Assembly (NCBI GenBank): GCA_947573795.1
Contig: CANPHE010000011.1
Span: 1-64,000 of the forward strand
Origin: an uncultured Alistipes sp.
GTDB taxonomy: Bacteria; Bacteroidota; Bacteroidia; Bacteroidales; Rikenellaceae
Direction: 5' to 3'
DNA length: 64,000 bases
Shown piece by piece: positions 19,310 through 30,310 of this stretch. The stretch's first letter is position 1; the number at the start of each line of letters is the position of its first letter. A model generated the notes under the pieces. The model made no database searches and was not told where the DNA came from. It was given only the letters and a program-made list of their open reading frames with translations. Both the position numbers and the translations under genes were made by a program.

Positions 19310-19483
19310 TTCTTGGCGATTTTTGAATCGGCGGATTTCCGGCGGGAGACGGCGTGTTGCTGAAAGCGGCGTGCCGTCTTCTGTTTCCGCGGTTCGAGCC
19401 CGGTTCGATCGTATGCGCCTTGCGATGCAATCGGAGGCGACTTAAACGGTTGTTCCCCAGGTTGTAGCGAGTCGAAGCCGTGC

Positions 19484-20371
19484 CTATCCTTTCTTGTATT
19501 TCTTGTAGTCCGACGGGGACATTCCCATGTGTTTGCGGAACAGCCGGGAGAAGTAGTAGGGATCATCGATTCCCAGGCGGGGGCATATCTGTGTGATCTT
19601 CAGGTCGGTGAAGTCCAGATAGGTGCTGGCCTGCTGGATTTTCAGCTGGTTGAAGTAGTAGACGGGCGCGTAGCCGGTCCGTCGGGAGAAGACGGCGGAG
19701 AAATGCGACGGCGAATAGTTCACGTGCCGGGCGATGTCGGCCAGCGTGAGCCGTTTGCTCAGGTTCTCGCGCATGAAGTGGATGGCCGTCTCGACGATGT
19801 CGCGTTCGCCCTCGTGCGTTTCGTGCGATTTGCGGTATTTGCCGAGGTATTTGATCGACCCCAGAAAATAGTAGAGCGCGGCTGCGGAGTAGCTGAGGTT
19901 GTCGCTGCTGTATCCGTTTTTCAGCGTACGGTAGATCTCCTCGAAGACTCCGAGCCGGGTCGAGATGCGCGAATCGTCGCCGGAGGGAATGCTGAACGGC
20001 GTGGAGAACCCTTCGGCGAAGATGCCGGCCATTTCGCCCTTGAAGTGGACCCAGTAGATCGTCCAGGGATCGTCGAGGTCGGCACCGTAGGCGTGGGGCT
20101 TTTCGGCCGGCAGGATGAAGAGCTGGTCGCTGCCGACGCTGTAACGTTTCCCGGCGAGTTCGTACCATCCGGCTCCGCGTGTGCAGTAGATCAGGATGTA
20201 TTGCGAAATCGGCTCCCGACGCTCGCGGAAGTGGTATCTCGCGGTGGGATAGTAGCCGATATCCGTTACATGCAGGTTTCGGCAGAACGGGTCCGACTCC
20301 ATCTGGCGAACGACGGTGCCGGGCAGGACGATGGCGCATTCGCCTTGAAATCCGTCTTTGAGTTTGGCCAT
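19484..20371 (-). CDS. AraC-family transcriptional regulator with cupin-type sensor
   Basis: 295 aa; N-terminal YILIYCTRGAGWYELAGKRYSVGSDQLFILPAEKPHAYGAD; C-terminal double HTH ending DPYYFSRLFRKHMGMSPSDYKK. Confidence 0.9.
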   Translation of the reverse strand: MAKLKDGFQGECAIVLPGTVVRQMESDPFCRNLHVTDIGYYPTARYHFRERREPISQYILIYCTRGAGWYELAGKRYSVGSDQLFILPAEKPHAYGADLDDPWTIYWVHFKGEMAGIFAEGFSTPFSIPSGDDSRISTRLGVFEEIYRTLKNGYSSDNLSYSAAALYYFLGSIKYLGKYRKSHETHEGERDIVETAIHFMRENLSKRLTLADIARHVNYSPSHFSAVFSRRTGYAPVYYFNQLKIQQASTYLDFTDLKITQICPRLGIDDPYYFSRLFRKHMGMSPSDYKKYKKG

Positions 20372-20551
20372 AGCGCGTGTGGGTTCGGGTGGGTAACTTT
20401 GCGGGGGTGCACTCGAAGTCCCCTCCGAGGAGGGTTCTATCTATAAATGCGTCCAAAGATAGTGAAAAAACGGGATATTTCCTTTGTTTATATCGTAAAA
20501 TAGTCCATCCTATTCATAGAACTATCTATTTTTTTCGGGTAAAAGAAGGGA

Positions 20552-20559
20552 TATCTTTG
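20552..20559 (+). promoter_or_regulatory. -7 element TATCTTTG, likely main PUL promoter
   Basis: Divergent from TATCTTTG on the minus strand at about 20454-20461 (upstream of araC-type gene). Confidence 0.6.
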
Positions 20560-20691
20560 CAATACGAAAAAGATCGGGCGATCCGGCTTCTTCTTCCGGC
20601 GAACCGACCCGCCGAACGGGAGAAGGCGACACCGGACGAATCGCGGGAAATGCCCGGTCCTGCTCGGAAACGCTAACCTAAAAAACGTACC

Positions 20692-22089
20692 ATGAAAAGA
20701 ATCGACTATTCGTATCTGTTTCTCATTTCGCTGGTTTCGGCCATGGGAGGCCTGCTGTTCGGTTACGATTGGGTCGTGATCGGCGGTGCCAAACCGTTTT
20801 ACGAACCTTTCTTCGGAATCGCGGACAATCCCGTCATGCAGGGATGGGCGATGAGCAGTGCGCTGGTGGGCTGTCTGGCGGGTGCGCTGCTGGCCGGAAA
20901 GTTCTGCGATCTTTACGGTCGCAAGAAGATGTTGATCGCCGCCGCCGCGCTCTTCATCGCCGCCGCCGTGGGCACCGGAGCCGTCGACGGATTCTCCATG
21001 TTCATCTTTTACCGCATTCTCGGCGGATTCGCCATCGGCATCGCCTCGAATCTTTCACCTATGTATATCGCGGAAATCGCTCCGGCCGAACTTCGCGGCC
21101 GTTTCGTCTCGATGAACCAGCTCACGATCGTGCTGGGTATTCTGGCCGCGCAGATCACCAACTGGCTGCTCGCCGAACCCGTGCCGGAGGGTGCGACCGC
21201 CGATTTCATCCGCGAATCGTGGAACGGACAGATGGGGTGGCGCTGGATGTTCTGGGCCGGCAACGTCCCTGCCGTGCTTTTCTTCGTCTTCTCGTTCCTG
21301 ATTCCCGAGAGCCCGCGTTGGCTGGCCCTCGACGGACGCCGTGAAAAGGCCGTGCGCGTGCTCGCCAGAATCGGCGGCGCGGAGTATGCCGAGGAGGAGT
21401 ACCGCCGTATGGAGGCGACGATTGAGAAGGACCGCAAAAATTCCCCCTCCCGAGCCGGATTCCGGCAAATGCTCCATCCGTCGATGCGGCGGGTGCTCGT
21501 TATCGGCATCGTGCTGGCCGTGTTCCAGCAGTGGTGCGGCATTAACGTGATCTTCAATTACGCCCAGGAGATTTTCCAGGCCGCGGGATACGGTATTTCC
21601 GATACGCTGATGAATATCGTCGTAACGGGTGTGACGAACGTGGTCTTTACGCTCGTGGCCATCTTCCTGGTGGACCGGATCGGACGGCGGCCGCTGCTGC
21701 TGTTCGGTGCGGGCGGACTGGCTGTGATCTATTTGTTGATGGGCGCGGCCTATCGGTTCGGGTTGAGCGGTATCGCGCTGCTGGTCATCGTGGTCGCGGC
21801 CATCGCCTGCTATGCCATGTCGCTGGCGCCGATCATGTGGGTGGTCATCTCCGAAATTTTCCCCAATGCGGTGCGCGGTGTGGCCATGTCGGTGGCGACG
21901 TTCGCGCTTTGGGCCGCATGTTTCGTGCTGACCTACACCTTCCCGCTGCTCAACAGCATGCTCGGTGCCGCCGGGACTTTCTGGATTTACGGGTTGATCT
22001 GCCTGGCGGGATTTCTGTTCGTCGGACGGTGTGTGCCCGAAACGAAAAACAAAAGTCTGGAAGACCTGGAAAAAGAGTTGATAAAATAA
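20692..22089 (+). CDS. Sugar porter family MFS transporter
   Basis: 465 aa; SAMGGLLFGYDWVVIGGAKPFYEPFF, GRKKMLIAAA, PESPRWL, VPETKNKSLEDLE. Confidence 0.92.
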   Translation: MKRIDYSYLFLISLVSAMGGLLFGYDWVVIGGAKPFYEPFFGIADNPVMQGWAMSSALVGCLAGALLAGKFCDLYGRKKMLIAAAALFIAAAVGTGAVDGFSMFIFYRILGGFAIGIASNLSPMYIAEIAPAELRGRFVSMNQLTIVLGILAAQITNWLLAEPVPEGATADFIRESWNGQMGWRWMFWAGNVPAVLFFVFSFLIPESPRWLALDGRREKAVRVLARIGGAEYAEEEYRRMEATIEKDRKNSPSRAGFRQMLHPSMRRVLVIGIVLAVFQQWCGINVIFNYAQEIFQAAGYGISDTLMNIVVTGVTNVVFTLVAIFLVDRIGRRPLLLFGAGGLAVIYLLMGAAYRFGLSGIALLVIVVAAIACYAMSLAPIMWVVISEIFPNAVRGVAMSVATFALWAACFVLTYTFPLLNSMLGAAGTFWIYGLICLAGFLFVGRCVPETKNKSLEDLEKELIK

Positions 22090-22162
22090 TCAAGCGTCTT
22101 ATTTTTAATGAATTATTGGCGGGGTTCATTCTCCTGCCCTGCCGGTTGTTATCCTAAACAGC

Positions 22163-25100
22163 ATGAAAGTAAAAGTCTGGAAAGAGCGAGTTGTCATTCC
22201 GACCTACGAGGTCGGGGCTCCCGAAAAAAATCCGATGTTCCTCGAAAAGCGGGTCTATCAGGGCAGCAGCGGGGTCGTATATCCCTATCCCGTGATCGAG
22301 AAGATCGCCGATGAGCCGGTGGATAAGGCTTACGAGGCATTGTATCTGGAGAACGAGTACATCAAAGTGATGATTCTGCCCGAACTCGGCGGCCGTATCC
22401 AAATGGCCTATGACAAGATCAAGGAGCGCCATTTCATCTACTACAACCACGTCATCAAGCCGGCGCTGGTGGGGCTGGCCGGACCGTGGATCTCGGGTGG
22501 TATTGAATTCAACTGGCCGCAGCACCACCGTCCCAGCACCTTTATGCCGGTCGATTCGGCGATCGAAGAGCTGCCCGACGGCGGTGCGACGGTATGGGTC
22601 AGCGAGCGCGAACGGATGTTCCATCAGCGCGGTGCGGCCGGGTTTACGCTGCGACCGGGCAAAGCCGTGATCGAGATTCAGGGTCGCGTCTACAATCCTA
22701 CGCCGGTTCCGCAGACGTTCCTTTGGTGGGCCAACCCCGCCGTGGCGGTGAACGACGAGTATCAGAGCGTCTTCCCGCCCGATGTGAACGCCGTTTTCGA
22801 TCATGGCAAGCGCGACGTCTCGACTTTCCCGATCGCTACGGGCGTCTATTACAAGATGGACTATTCGTCGGGTGTCGACATTTCGCGGTACAAGAATATT
22901 CCGGTGCCGACTTCGTATATGGCCGTACTGTCGAAATACGACTTCGTGGGCGGTTACGAAAACGATACGCAGGCGGGCCTGCTGCATGTGGCGGACCATC
23001 ATGTGTCGCCGGGTAAGAAGCAGTGGACGTGGGGCAACGGGGATTTCGGCGTTGCCTGGGACCGGAACCTGACCGATGCGGACGGACCCTACATCGAGTT
23101 GATGACGGGTGTCTATACCGACAACCAGCCCGACTTCACGTGGTTGCAACCCTACGAGGAGAAGACTTTCACGCAGTATTTCATGCCCTATCGGGAGCTC
23201 GGCGTCGTGAAAAACGCTTCGAAGGATTTGCTTATCAACGTGGAGCGCGAGGGCGATGAACTCGTGGTGAAGGTGTTCGCCACCTCGTCGTGCCGCGATG
23301 TCGAAGTACGCCTGTCGGCTGCCGGCGAAGAACTCCTTTCGGAGCGGACGGACCTCTCGCCGGAGACGGTCTACAAACGGCGTATCGAGACCGGAGCCGA
23401 ACTTTCGGAGGTGTCGCTCGCCGTGCTCGACGCTGCGGCCGGAGAGGTGCTGATCGCCTGGCAGGGTGAACCGGACGCGATCCGCGAAGTGCCCGAACCG
23501 GCTCGTGCCGCCCGCGAACCCGAGGAGATCCGTACCGCCGAGGAGCTGTTCCTCACGGGACAGCATATCGAACAGTATCGTCATGCGACCTATGATCCGA
23601 CGCGTTACTACCGGGAGGCGCTCAAGCGCGATCCGGAGGACATCCGTAACAACAATGCGCTCGGATTATGGCTGCTGCGCCGCGGCAAGTTCGCCGAATC
23701 GGAACCCTTTTTCCGCGCGGCGATCAAACGTCAGACCGAGCGCAATCCCAATCCCTACGATGGCGAGCCGCTCTACAATCTCGGCCTTTCGCTGAAGTTC
23801 CAGGGGCGTTCGGACGAGGCGTACGATGCGTTCTACAAGGCGACCTGGAACGGAGCCTGGCAGGACAGCGGCTATTTCTCGCTGGCGCAAATCTCCTGCA
23901 TGCGGGGCGATTTCGTGACGGCGCTCGACGAAATCGGCCGATCGCTGCTGCGGAACGGAAACAATATGCTGGGGCGTCACCTCAAAACGGCCGTGCTGCG
24001 TCGGTTGGGCTTTGCGGACCGCGCGGAGGCCTTTGCCGCGGAGTCGCTGAAGATCGACACGTTCAACTTCGGCTGTCTGTTCGAACGGTATCTGCTTTCG
24101 GGGCAGTCGGCCGACTTGGAGGCTTGCGCCGTACTGATGCGCGGCGACAGCCATAACTGGGAGGAGTTGGCGCTCGATTACCTCGGTGCGGGGCTCTATG
24201 ACGAGGCGGAACACGTGTTGGCAGCCGCTCGGAAATATTGCAACAGCGTCTCCCCGATGGTATGCTATTATTCGGGATATGTCCGCTTGCTGGCCGGAAA
24301 TACGGCCGGAGCTGCCGAGGCATTTGCCGCAGGAGCGGCGCAGGAGCCCGGAACCTGTTTCCCCAACCGGCTCGAGGCGATCCTCGCGTTGCAGGCCGCC
24401 ATTGCCCTGAATTCCCGCGATGCCAAGGCCTGGTATTACCTCGGCAACCTCTGGTACGATAAAAGGCAGCACGCCGATGCCGTCGCCGCCTGGGAGCACT
24501 CCGTGGAGATCGATTCGACCTTCCCGACGGCGCTGCGCAATCTTGCGTTGGGTTATTTCAACAAGCAGGGCCGGCACGACGAAGCGGTGGCGCTGCTCGA
24601 ACGGGCCTATGCGCTCGATCCGTCCGATGCGCGCATCCTCATGGAATTGGACCAGCTTTACAAGCGGCTCAACCGGCCGCACGACGAGCGGCTCGCTTTC
24701 CTCGACGCACACCGCGACGAGGTGACTGAGCGCGACGACCTGAGTCTGGAGTATGCGACGCTGCTCAACCAGCTGGGACGCTACGACGAGGCCCGCGCAT
24801 GGATCGACAGCCGGAAATTCCATCCGTGGGAAGGAGGCGAAGGAAAAGTGCCGGCGCAGTACCAGATCGCCCGTACGGAACGGGCCAAGGAGCTTATCGC
24901 CGCACGGCGTTGGGACGAAGCGCTGCCGCTGCTCGAAGCCTGCTTCGTTTATCCGCACAACCTGGGTGAAGGCAAATTGCGCGGAGCGCAGGAAAACGAT
25001 TTCAACTACTGGTTGGGCGTAGCCTATGCCGGCATGGGAGCGAACGAAAAGGCCGAAGCCCGTTTCGAAGCGGCTGCGATCGGTCTGAGCGACCCGACGG

Positions 25101-25471
25101 ATGCCCGCTACTACAACGACCAGAAGCCCGATAAGATTTTCTATCAGGGTTTGGCGCTCATGCGGCTGGGACGTGCCGACGAGGCCCGCAGCCGGTTCAA
25201 CAAGTTGATCGCCTACGGGGAAAAGCACCTGTTCGACGCGGTGAAGATCGACTACTTCGCTGTGTCGCTGCCCGATCTGCTGATCTGGGAGGATGACCTG
25301 AACCGTCGCAATCGCGTCCATTGCAATTACATGATGGGGCTCGGCCATCTCGGTCTGGGCGACCGCGAAAAGGCGTTGAAATTCCTGGGGGCGGCCGCCG
25401 CACTCGATAACAACCACCAGGGCGTGTCGGTCCATCTGAAAATGGCCCGCGAAAATGCGCTCGGATTGTAG
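22163..25471 (+). CDS. DUF5107 / TPR-repeat protein
   Basis: 1102 aa; N-terminal YLENEYIKVMILPELGGRIQMAYDK...FIYYNHVIKPALVGLAGPWISGGIEFNWPQHHRP and C-terminal TPRs. Confidence 0.8.
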   Translation: MKVKVWKERVVIPTYEVGAPEKNPMFLEKRVYQGSSGVVYPYPVIEKIADEPVDKAYEALYLENEYIKVMILPELGGRIQMAYDKIKERHFIYYNHVIKPALVGLAGPWISGGIEFNWPQHHRPSTFMPVDSAIEELPDGGATVWVSERERMFHQRGAAGFTLRPGKAVIEIQGRVYNPTPVPQTFLWWANPAVAVNDEYQSVFPPDVNAVFDHGKRDVSTFPIATGVYYKMDYSSGVDISRYKNIPVPTSYMAVLSKYDFVGGYENDTQAGLLHVADHHVSPGKKQWTWGNGDFGVAWDRNLTDADGPYIELMTGVYTDNQPDFTWLQPYEEKTFTQYFMPYRELGVVKNASKDLLINVEREGDELVVKVFATSSCRDVEVRLSAAGEELLSERTDLSPETVYKRRIETGAELSEVSLAVLDAAAGEVLIAWQGEPDAIREVPEPARAAREPEEIRTAEELFLTGQHIEQYRHATYDPTRYYREALKRDPEDIRNNNALGLWLLRRGKFAESEPFFRAAIKRQTERNPNPYDGEPLYNLGLSLKFQGRSDEAYDAFYKATWNGAWQDSGYFSLAQISCMRGDFVTALDEIGRSLLRNGNNMLGRHLKTAVLRRLGFADRAEAFAAESLKIDTFNFGCLFERYLLSGQSADLEACAVLMRGDSHNWEELALDYLGAGLYDEAEHVLAAARKYCNSVSPMVCYYSGYVRLLAGNTAGAAEAFAAGAAQEPGTCFPNRLEAILALQAAIALNSRDAKAWYYLGNLWYDKRQHADAVAAWEHSVEIDSTFPTALRNLALGYFNKQGRHDEAVALLERAYALDPSDARILMELDQLYKRLNRPHDERLAFLDAHRDEVTERDDLSLEYATLLNQLGRYDEARAWIDSRKFHPWEGGEGKVPAQYQIARTERAKELIAARRWDEALPLLEACFVYPHNLGEGKLRGAQENDFNYWLGVAYAGMGANEKAEARFEAAAIGLSDPTDARYYNDQKPDKIFYQGLALMRLGRADEARSRFNKLIAYGEKHLFDAVKIDYFAVSLPDLLIWEDDLNRRNRVHCNYMMGLGHLGLGDREKALKFLGAAAALDNNHQGVSVHLKMARENALGL

Positions 25472-25498
25472 CACCGATTCGTCAAAGATTCAAACGTT

Positions 25499-27091
25499 AT
25501 GAACCGACTGTTTTATATACTGCCGTTTCTGTCGCTGCTCGCCTGCGCTTCGGTGTCGGATACCGGAGCCGAGGGCGGCGGAACTGCGGGATTGGTGTAT
25601 CGCATCGATGCCGGCAACACTTACCAGACGATGCACAGCTTCGGCGCTTCGGATGCCTGGCGGGCGCAGTACGTGGGTCTGAACTGGCCCGAGGAGAAGA
25701 AGAACCGGATCGCCGACTGGCTGTTCGGCATGCAGACCGACGAGGAGGGTAATCCCTTGGGCATCGGACTTTCGATGTGGCGCTTCAACATCGGTTCGGG
25801 CAGTTACGAGCAGGGCGATGCCAGCGGCATCACCAATACCTGGACCCGGGTCGAATGTTTCCTTTCGCCCGACGGCAGCTACGATTTCTCCAAACAGGCC
25901 GGACAGCAGTGGTTCCTCGACGCGGCCCGTGAGCGGGGTGTGGAAAATTTCCTCGCCTTTACGATCGCGCCGCCCTGGTTCATGTCGCTGAACGGGAAGA
26001 CGACTTCGCAAGGGAAGGAAGGGATGAATATCCGCCCGGACCAATACGACGACTACGCCCGTTTCCTGGTGACGGTGATGAAGCATTTTGCCGATGAAAA
26101 AGGTATCCGCTTCGGCTATGTCAGCCCGGTGAACGAACCGCAATGGGACTGGAATACGCCCCGGCAGGAGGGAACTTTCGCTGCCAACGGGGATTGTTAC
26201 GAACTGATTCGCGCGCTGAACGATGAGATAACCCGGCAGCGGCTCGACACGAAGATCGTCTTCGGCGAGGCCGGGGCCATCAAATATCTGTATGGTGTCG
26301 ATCCCGGCGTGCCGAATACCGACAACCAGATTTACGAGTTCTTCTCCGGCCGGGGAGACTATTCGATTCTCGGGATGAAAAACGTACTGCCCTGTGTGAG
26401 CGGTCACTCCTATTGGAGCACCTGGCCGGTGAGCGACATGATCTCCCAGCGTCGGAAACTTCGGGAGTGCATCGACCGGATGAGCCCGGGACTGGGCTAC
26501 TGGCAGACCGAATACTGCGTGATGGAGAACAATGCCGAGACGAAGGGCGGAGGTGCGCACCGGGATCTCGGCATGGACATCGCGCTCTACGTCGCACGGG
26601 TTATCCATTACGACATCACCGTGGCGCAGGCTTCCTCGTGGCAGTGGTGGACGGCCCTTTCGCCCTACGACTACAAGGACGGACTGATCTATCTCGACGA
26701 CGGAAAAAGCAATGGGATCGGCAGCGGAGATGCCGGGCTCGATGCCTCGCTCAAACTGGACGGCGAGGCCCGCACGTCGAAACTGCTGTGGGCGCTGGGC
26801 AATTTCAGCCGTTTCGTGCGGCCCGGGATGGTGCGCGTCGAAATCGCGTCGGCCACGGGAGTGGTCGATCCGAACCTGCTTCTCTCGGCTTACGAGGGCG
26901 ACGGTCGGAGCGTGGCGGTGGTCATCAACCTCGGCACGCAGGATCGTACGATCGGTCTGGGCGACGGCACGGAGGAGTACCGTATTTACGAGACCTCCGC
27001 GACGGCGGACCTAACTTATCGCGGAAAAGCCGGAAAAGCGGGCGTTCGTATCCCGGCCCGTTCGGTCGTTACGCTGGTCGCCGATCGGTAG
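25499..27091 (+). CDS. GH30-family glycosidase (endo-beta-1,6-galactanase-like)
   Basis: 530 aa lipoprotein; YQTMHSFGASDAWRAQYVG, GYVSPVNEPQWDW acid/base, C-terminal beta domain. Confidence 0.72.
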   Translation: MNRLFYILPFLSLLACASVSDTGAEGGGTAGLVYRIDAGNTYQTMHSFGASDAWRAQYVGLNWPEEKKNRIADWLFGMQTDEEGNPLGIGLSMWRFNIGSGSYEQGDASGITNTWTRVECFLSPDGSYDFSKQAGQQWFLDAARERGVENFLAFTIAPPWFMSLNGKTTSQGKEGMNIRPDQYDDYARFLVTVMKHFADEKGIRFGYVSPVNEPQWDWNTPRQEGTFAANGDCYELIRALNDEITRQRLDTKIVFGEAGAIKYLYGVDPGVPNTDNQIYEFFSGRGDYSILGMKNVLPCVSGHSYWSTWPVSDMISQRRKLRECIDRMSPGLGYWQTEYCVMENNAETKGGGAHRDLGMDIALYVARVIHYDITVAQASSWQWWTALSPYDYKDGLIYLDDGKSNGIGSGDAGLDASLKLDGEARTSKLLWALGNFSRFVRPGMVRVEIASATGVVDPNLLLSAYEGDGRSVAVVINLGTQDRTIGLGDGTEEYRIYETSATADLTYRGKAGKAGVRIPARSVVTLVADR

Positions 27092-27176
27092 CCATAAGAA
27101 CCCTATGGAATCCCGGTGAAGAGACCGCCGGGCACGGACTTGAAACCAACCTATTCATTTACTAAACCTAAAAGAG

Positions 27177-30100
27177 ATGGAGAAAAAACAGACTCCTTTG
27201 TTTTTGACCACGTTGCTGGCTCTGTTCCTCTGTTTCGCGCTTTACGGCCAGGGACGCAATGTCACCGGTACGGTCGTCGACGCCGGAACGAAGAATCCGA
27301 TGGCCGGCGTGACGGTCGTGGTCAAAGGCACGAACCGGGGAACTACCACCGATGCGAAAGGTAAGTTCGCGCTGGCGGTTCCGGACGATGCCGTGCTGAC
27401 GTTCAGTTTCGTCGGCTATACGGATCAGGATGTGGCCGTAGGCGCGAAATCCGTGGTGGATGTCGCGCTGGCCGAGACCGCGCAGCAGATCGAGGAATTG
27501 GTCGTCGTGGGGTACGGCACCCAGCGCAAGGCGACCGTGACCGGCGCGCTGGTGTCGGTCTCTAACGAGGAGCTTATGCGGGCCCCCGTGGCCGGAGTCA
27601 GCAATGCGCTGATCGGTCTGACTTCCGGTTTGCAGGCGTTGCAGACCTCCGGTGAGTTCGGCAACGACAAGGCCGACTTCCGGGTGCGCGGTATCGCGAC
27701 GCTGAATACGAGCGGTTCGTCGCCGTTGATTATGGTCGACGGTGTCGAGCGCGATACCTACAACGACATCGATCCCAATGAGATCGAGAGCATCAACATT
27801 CTGAAAGATGCTTCGGCTACGGCCGTCTTCGGTGTCCGCGGTGCTAACGGCGTGATCCTGATTTCGACGCGTCAGGGAACGGTCGGCAAGCCGAAAGTGA
27901 GCTTCAGCGCCAACGTCGCCGGGTTGCAGCCTTCGATTCTGCCGAAGACGCTCGATTCCTACGATTATGCCCTGCTGCGCAACGAAGCCCAGATGAATGC
28001 GGGTGTGTCGGCCGAAGATGTCTTTTTCAAACCGGAGGCGATGGAGAAGTTCCGCACGGGTTCCGATCCGATCTTCTACCCCGATGTCAATTGGATGGAC
28101 GAGTTGATCAAGTCGCTGTCGTTCCAGCAGAATTACAATGCCAACATCAGCGGCGGCAGCGAGAAGATGCGCTATTTCGTCTCGCTGACCTATTTCAACC
28201 AGTCGGGCGGATACCACAAACCCCAGCAGGACCTCGGATTCAAGTACAAGCACAATTTCGACCGTTACAACGTGCGTATGAACTTCGATTTCAACGTGAC
28301 GAAGGACCTGAGTCTGTCGATCAAGCTGGGTAACCAGGTGACCGACAACATCTATCCGAACGGCGGTGCCCGCGCCGCTTTCGACAAGGCGCTGACCACG
28401 TCGCCGATGTCGAGCCCGGGCTTCGTCGACGGAAAACTCGTGACGCAGGTCGTGGGGGCCATGTCCGGAATTCCTCAGTTCAATCCCTGGGCGCAAGCGG
28501 GGCCGACGAGCGGCAATTCGTCGGGTACGCAGGATCGGCAGTTCTCCAATACGCTCAATACGAACGTTTCGCTGCGCTGGAATCTGGACCGGGTGACGAA
28601 GGGGTTGTCCCTGCGTGCGATGGCGTCCTATGACAGCTACTACCGCAAGTCGGCGCACCGGAGCAAATATTTCGAAACCTATACCGTCATTCCGAGCGAC
28701 AACGAGAAGGGTTACACGATGTTTCGCAACGAGGATTCTGGGCCGTTCTACGGCATGTCGGAATCGATCTCCAATTCGAACAAGTGGCGTAAGATCTATG
28801 CCGAAGCGGCGGTCGAATACAATCGTGCATTCGGCGATCACCGTGTGACGGGACTTTTCCTCGCCAACCTGGAAAAGGCGAACCAACCTTGGCTCGAATA
28901 CAAGCTGCCTCACGGTTATCTCGGACTGGTAGGCCGCGTCACGTATGATTACCGCAGCAAATACATGGTCGAATTCAATGTCGGCTACAACGGTTCGGAG
29001 AATTTCGCGCCCGGCAACCGGTTCGGATTCTTCCCGGCCGTCTCTGCCGGATGGACGCTCTCCGAGGAGAATTTCCTCAAGGACAGCCGGGTGATCTCCT
29101 ACCTGAAGATCCGCGGTTCTTACGGGGAGGTCGGTAACGACAAGATCGGCGGACAGCGCTACATGTATCTGCTGAAACCCTATTCGCTGGGCAACGGCGG
29201 ATGGGTCAAGACTTCGTTCGGAACGCCGGGCGTCGATCTGGCCGCTTACAACGTCTATTCGGAAGGCCGTCTGGCCAACGAGGACGTGCAGTGGGAGGTC
29301 GCTCGCAAATGGAACGTCGGATTCGAACTGAGGCTCTTTGAAAACCGCTTCTCACTGACGGCCGATTATTTCCAGGAGAAGCGCGCCAACATCCTTTGGA
29401 ACTTCAACACCGTGCCCGAATACGTGGCCGTGTCGCTGCCGGCTGCCAACTTCGGTAAGGTGAACAACTACGGTTATGAGTTCGAGGCTTCGTACAGAGG
29501 CCGCGTGGGCAAGTTCGACTACTGGCTGCGGGGCAATTTCTCGTTCGCGCGGAGCAAGATCGTCTATCAGGACGAGGTGAAGTACAAAAATGCATTCCAG
29601 CAGCGCACCGGGCACCCGGTAGGGCAGTATTTCGGCTTGGTCTGCGACGGATTCTACAATACGTGGGACGAGATCAACGATCCCGACCGTCCGATCTCCA
29701 TATGGGAGGGCGAAGGCTTGCAGCCCGGTGACCTGAAATACCGCGATCTGGACGACAACGGGTTGATCGATAACAACGACATGATGGCCATCGGCTACGG
29801 CAACTGGCCGGAGATCACCTACGGCTTCTCGGTCGGCGGCAAGTGGAAGGGACTCGACTTCTCGGTGATGTTCCAGGGCACGGGACACGTCTCGACCTAT
29901 TTTTCGGCGCGTGCGGGAGCCTATCCCTTCGTTCAGGACTGGGGCCCGGCCTACGAGTGGAACCTCGAACGTTGGTCGCAGGAGCGCTACGAGCGCGGCG
30001 AGAAGATCACCTTCCCGCGGCTGCAACTCTCGCCCGACGGACACAATTACCAGCAGTCGAGCTTCTGGGTGCAGGACGGCTCTTTCCTGCGTCTGAAGAA

Positions 30101-30299
30101 TGTCGAAATCGGCTATACCTTCCCGAAGGAGATGTTGCAGCAGGTCCGGATCAGCAACCTGCGCGTCTACGTCAGCGGCAACAACCTCTTCACGTGGAAG
30201 AACAACAAATACCCGATGGACCCCGACGCGCGTGAGCAGTGGGGCCGGGTCTATCCTCCGATGCGGGTCTACAACATAGGTGTCAACTTCCAATTTTAA
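27177..30299 (+). CDS. SusC-like TonB-dependent receptor with CarboxypepD_reg-like N-domain
   Basis: 1040 aa; NVTGTVVDAGTKNPMAGVTVVVKGTNRGTTTDAKGKF, ELVVVGYGTQRKATVTGA, LKDASATAVFGVRGANGVILISTRQG. Confidence 0.95.
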   Translation: MEKKQTPLFLTTLLALFLCFALYGQGRNVTGTVVDAGTKNPMAGVTVVVKGTNRGTTTDAKGKFALAVPDDAVLTFSFVGYTDQDVAVGAKSVVDVALAETAQQIEELVVVGYGTQRKATVTGALVSVSNEELMRAPVAGVSNALIGLTSGLQALQTSGEFGNDKADFRVRGIATLNTSGSSPLIMVDGVERDTYNDIDPNEIESINILKDASATAVFGVRGANGVILISTRQGTVGKPKVSFSANVAGLQPSILPKTLDSYDYALLRNEAQMNAGVSAEDVFFKPEAMEKFRTGSDPIFYPDVNWMDELIKSLSFQQNYNANISGGSEKMRYFVSLTYFNQSGGYHKPQQDLGFKYKHNFDRYNVRMNFDFNVTKDLSLSIKLGNQVTDNIYPNGGARAAFDKALTTSPMSSPGFVDGKLVTQVVGAMSGIPQFNPWAQAGPTSGNSSGTQDRQFSNTLNTNVSLRWNLDRVTKGLSLRAMASYDSYYRKSAHRSKYFETYTVIPSDNEKGYTMFRNEDSGPFYGMSESISNSNKWRKIYAEAAVEYNRAFGDHRVTGLFLANLEKANQPWLEYKLPHGYLGLVGRVTYDYRSKYMVEFNVGYNGSENFAPGNRFGFFPAVSAGWTLSEENFLKDSRVISYLKIRGSYGEVGNDKIGGQRYMYLLKPYSLGNGGWVKTSFGTPGVDLAAYNVYSEGRLANEDVQWEVARKWNVGFELRLFENRFSLTADYFQEKRANILWNFNTVPEYVAVSLPAANFGKVNNYGYEFEASYRGRVGKFDYWLRGNFSFARSKIVYQDEVKYKNAFQQRTGHPVGQYFGLVCDGFYNTWDEINDPDRPISIWEGEGLQPGDLKYRDLDDNGLIDNNDMMAIGYGNWPEITYGFSVGGKWKGLDFSVMFQGTGHVSTYFSARAGAYPFVQDWGPAYEWNLERWSQERYERGEKITFPRLQLSPDGHNYQQSSFWVQDGSFLRLKNVEIGYTFPKEMLQQVRISNLRVYVSGNNLFTWKNNKYPMDPDAREQWGRVYPPMRVYNIGVNFQF

Positions 30300-30310
30300 C
30301 GATTACAGCC

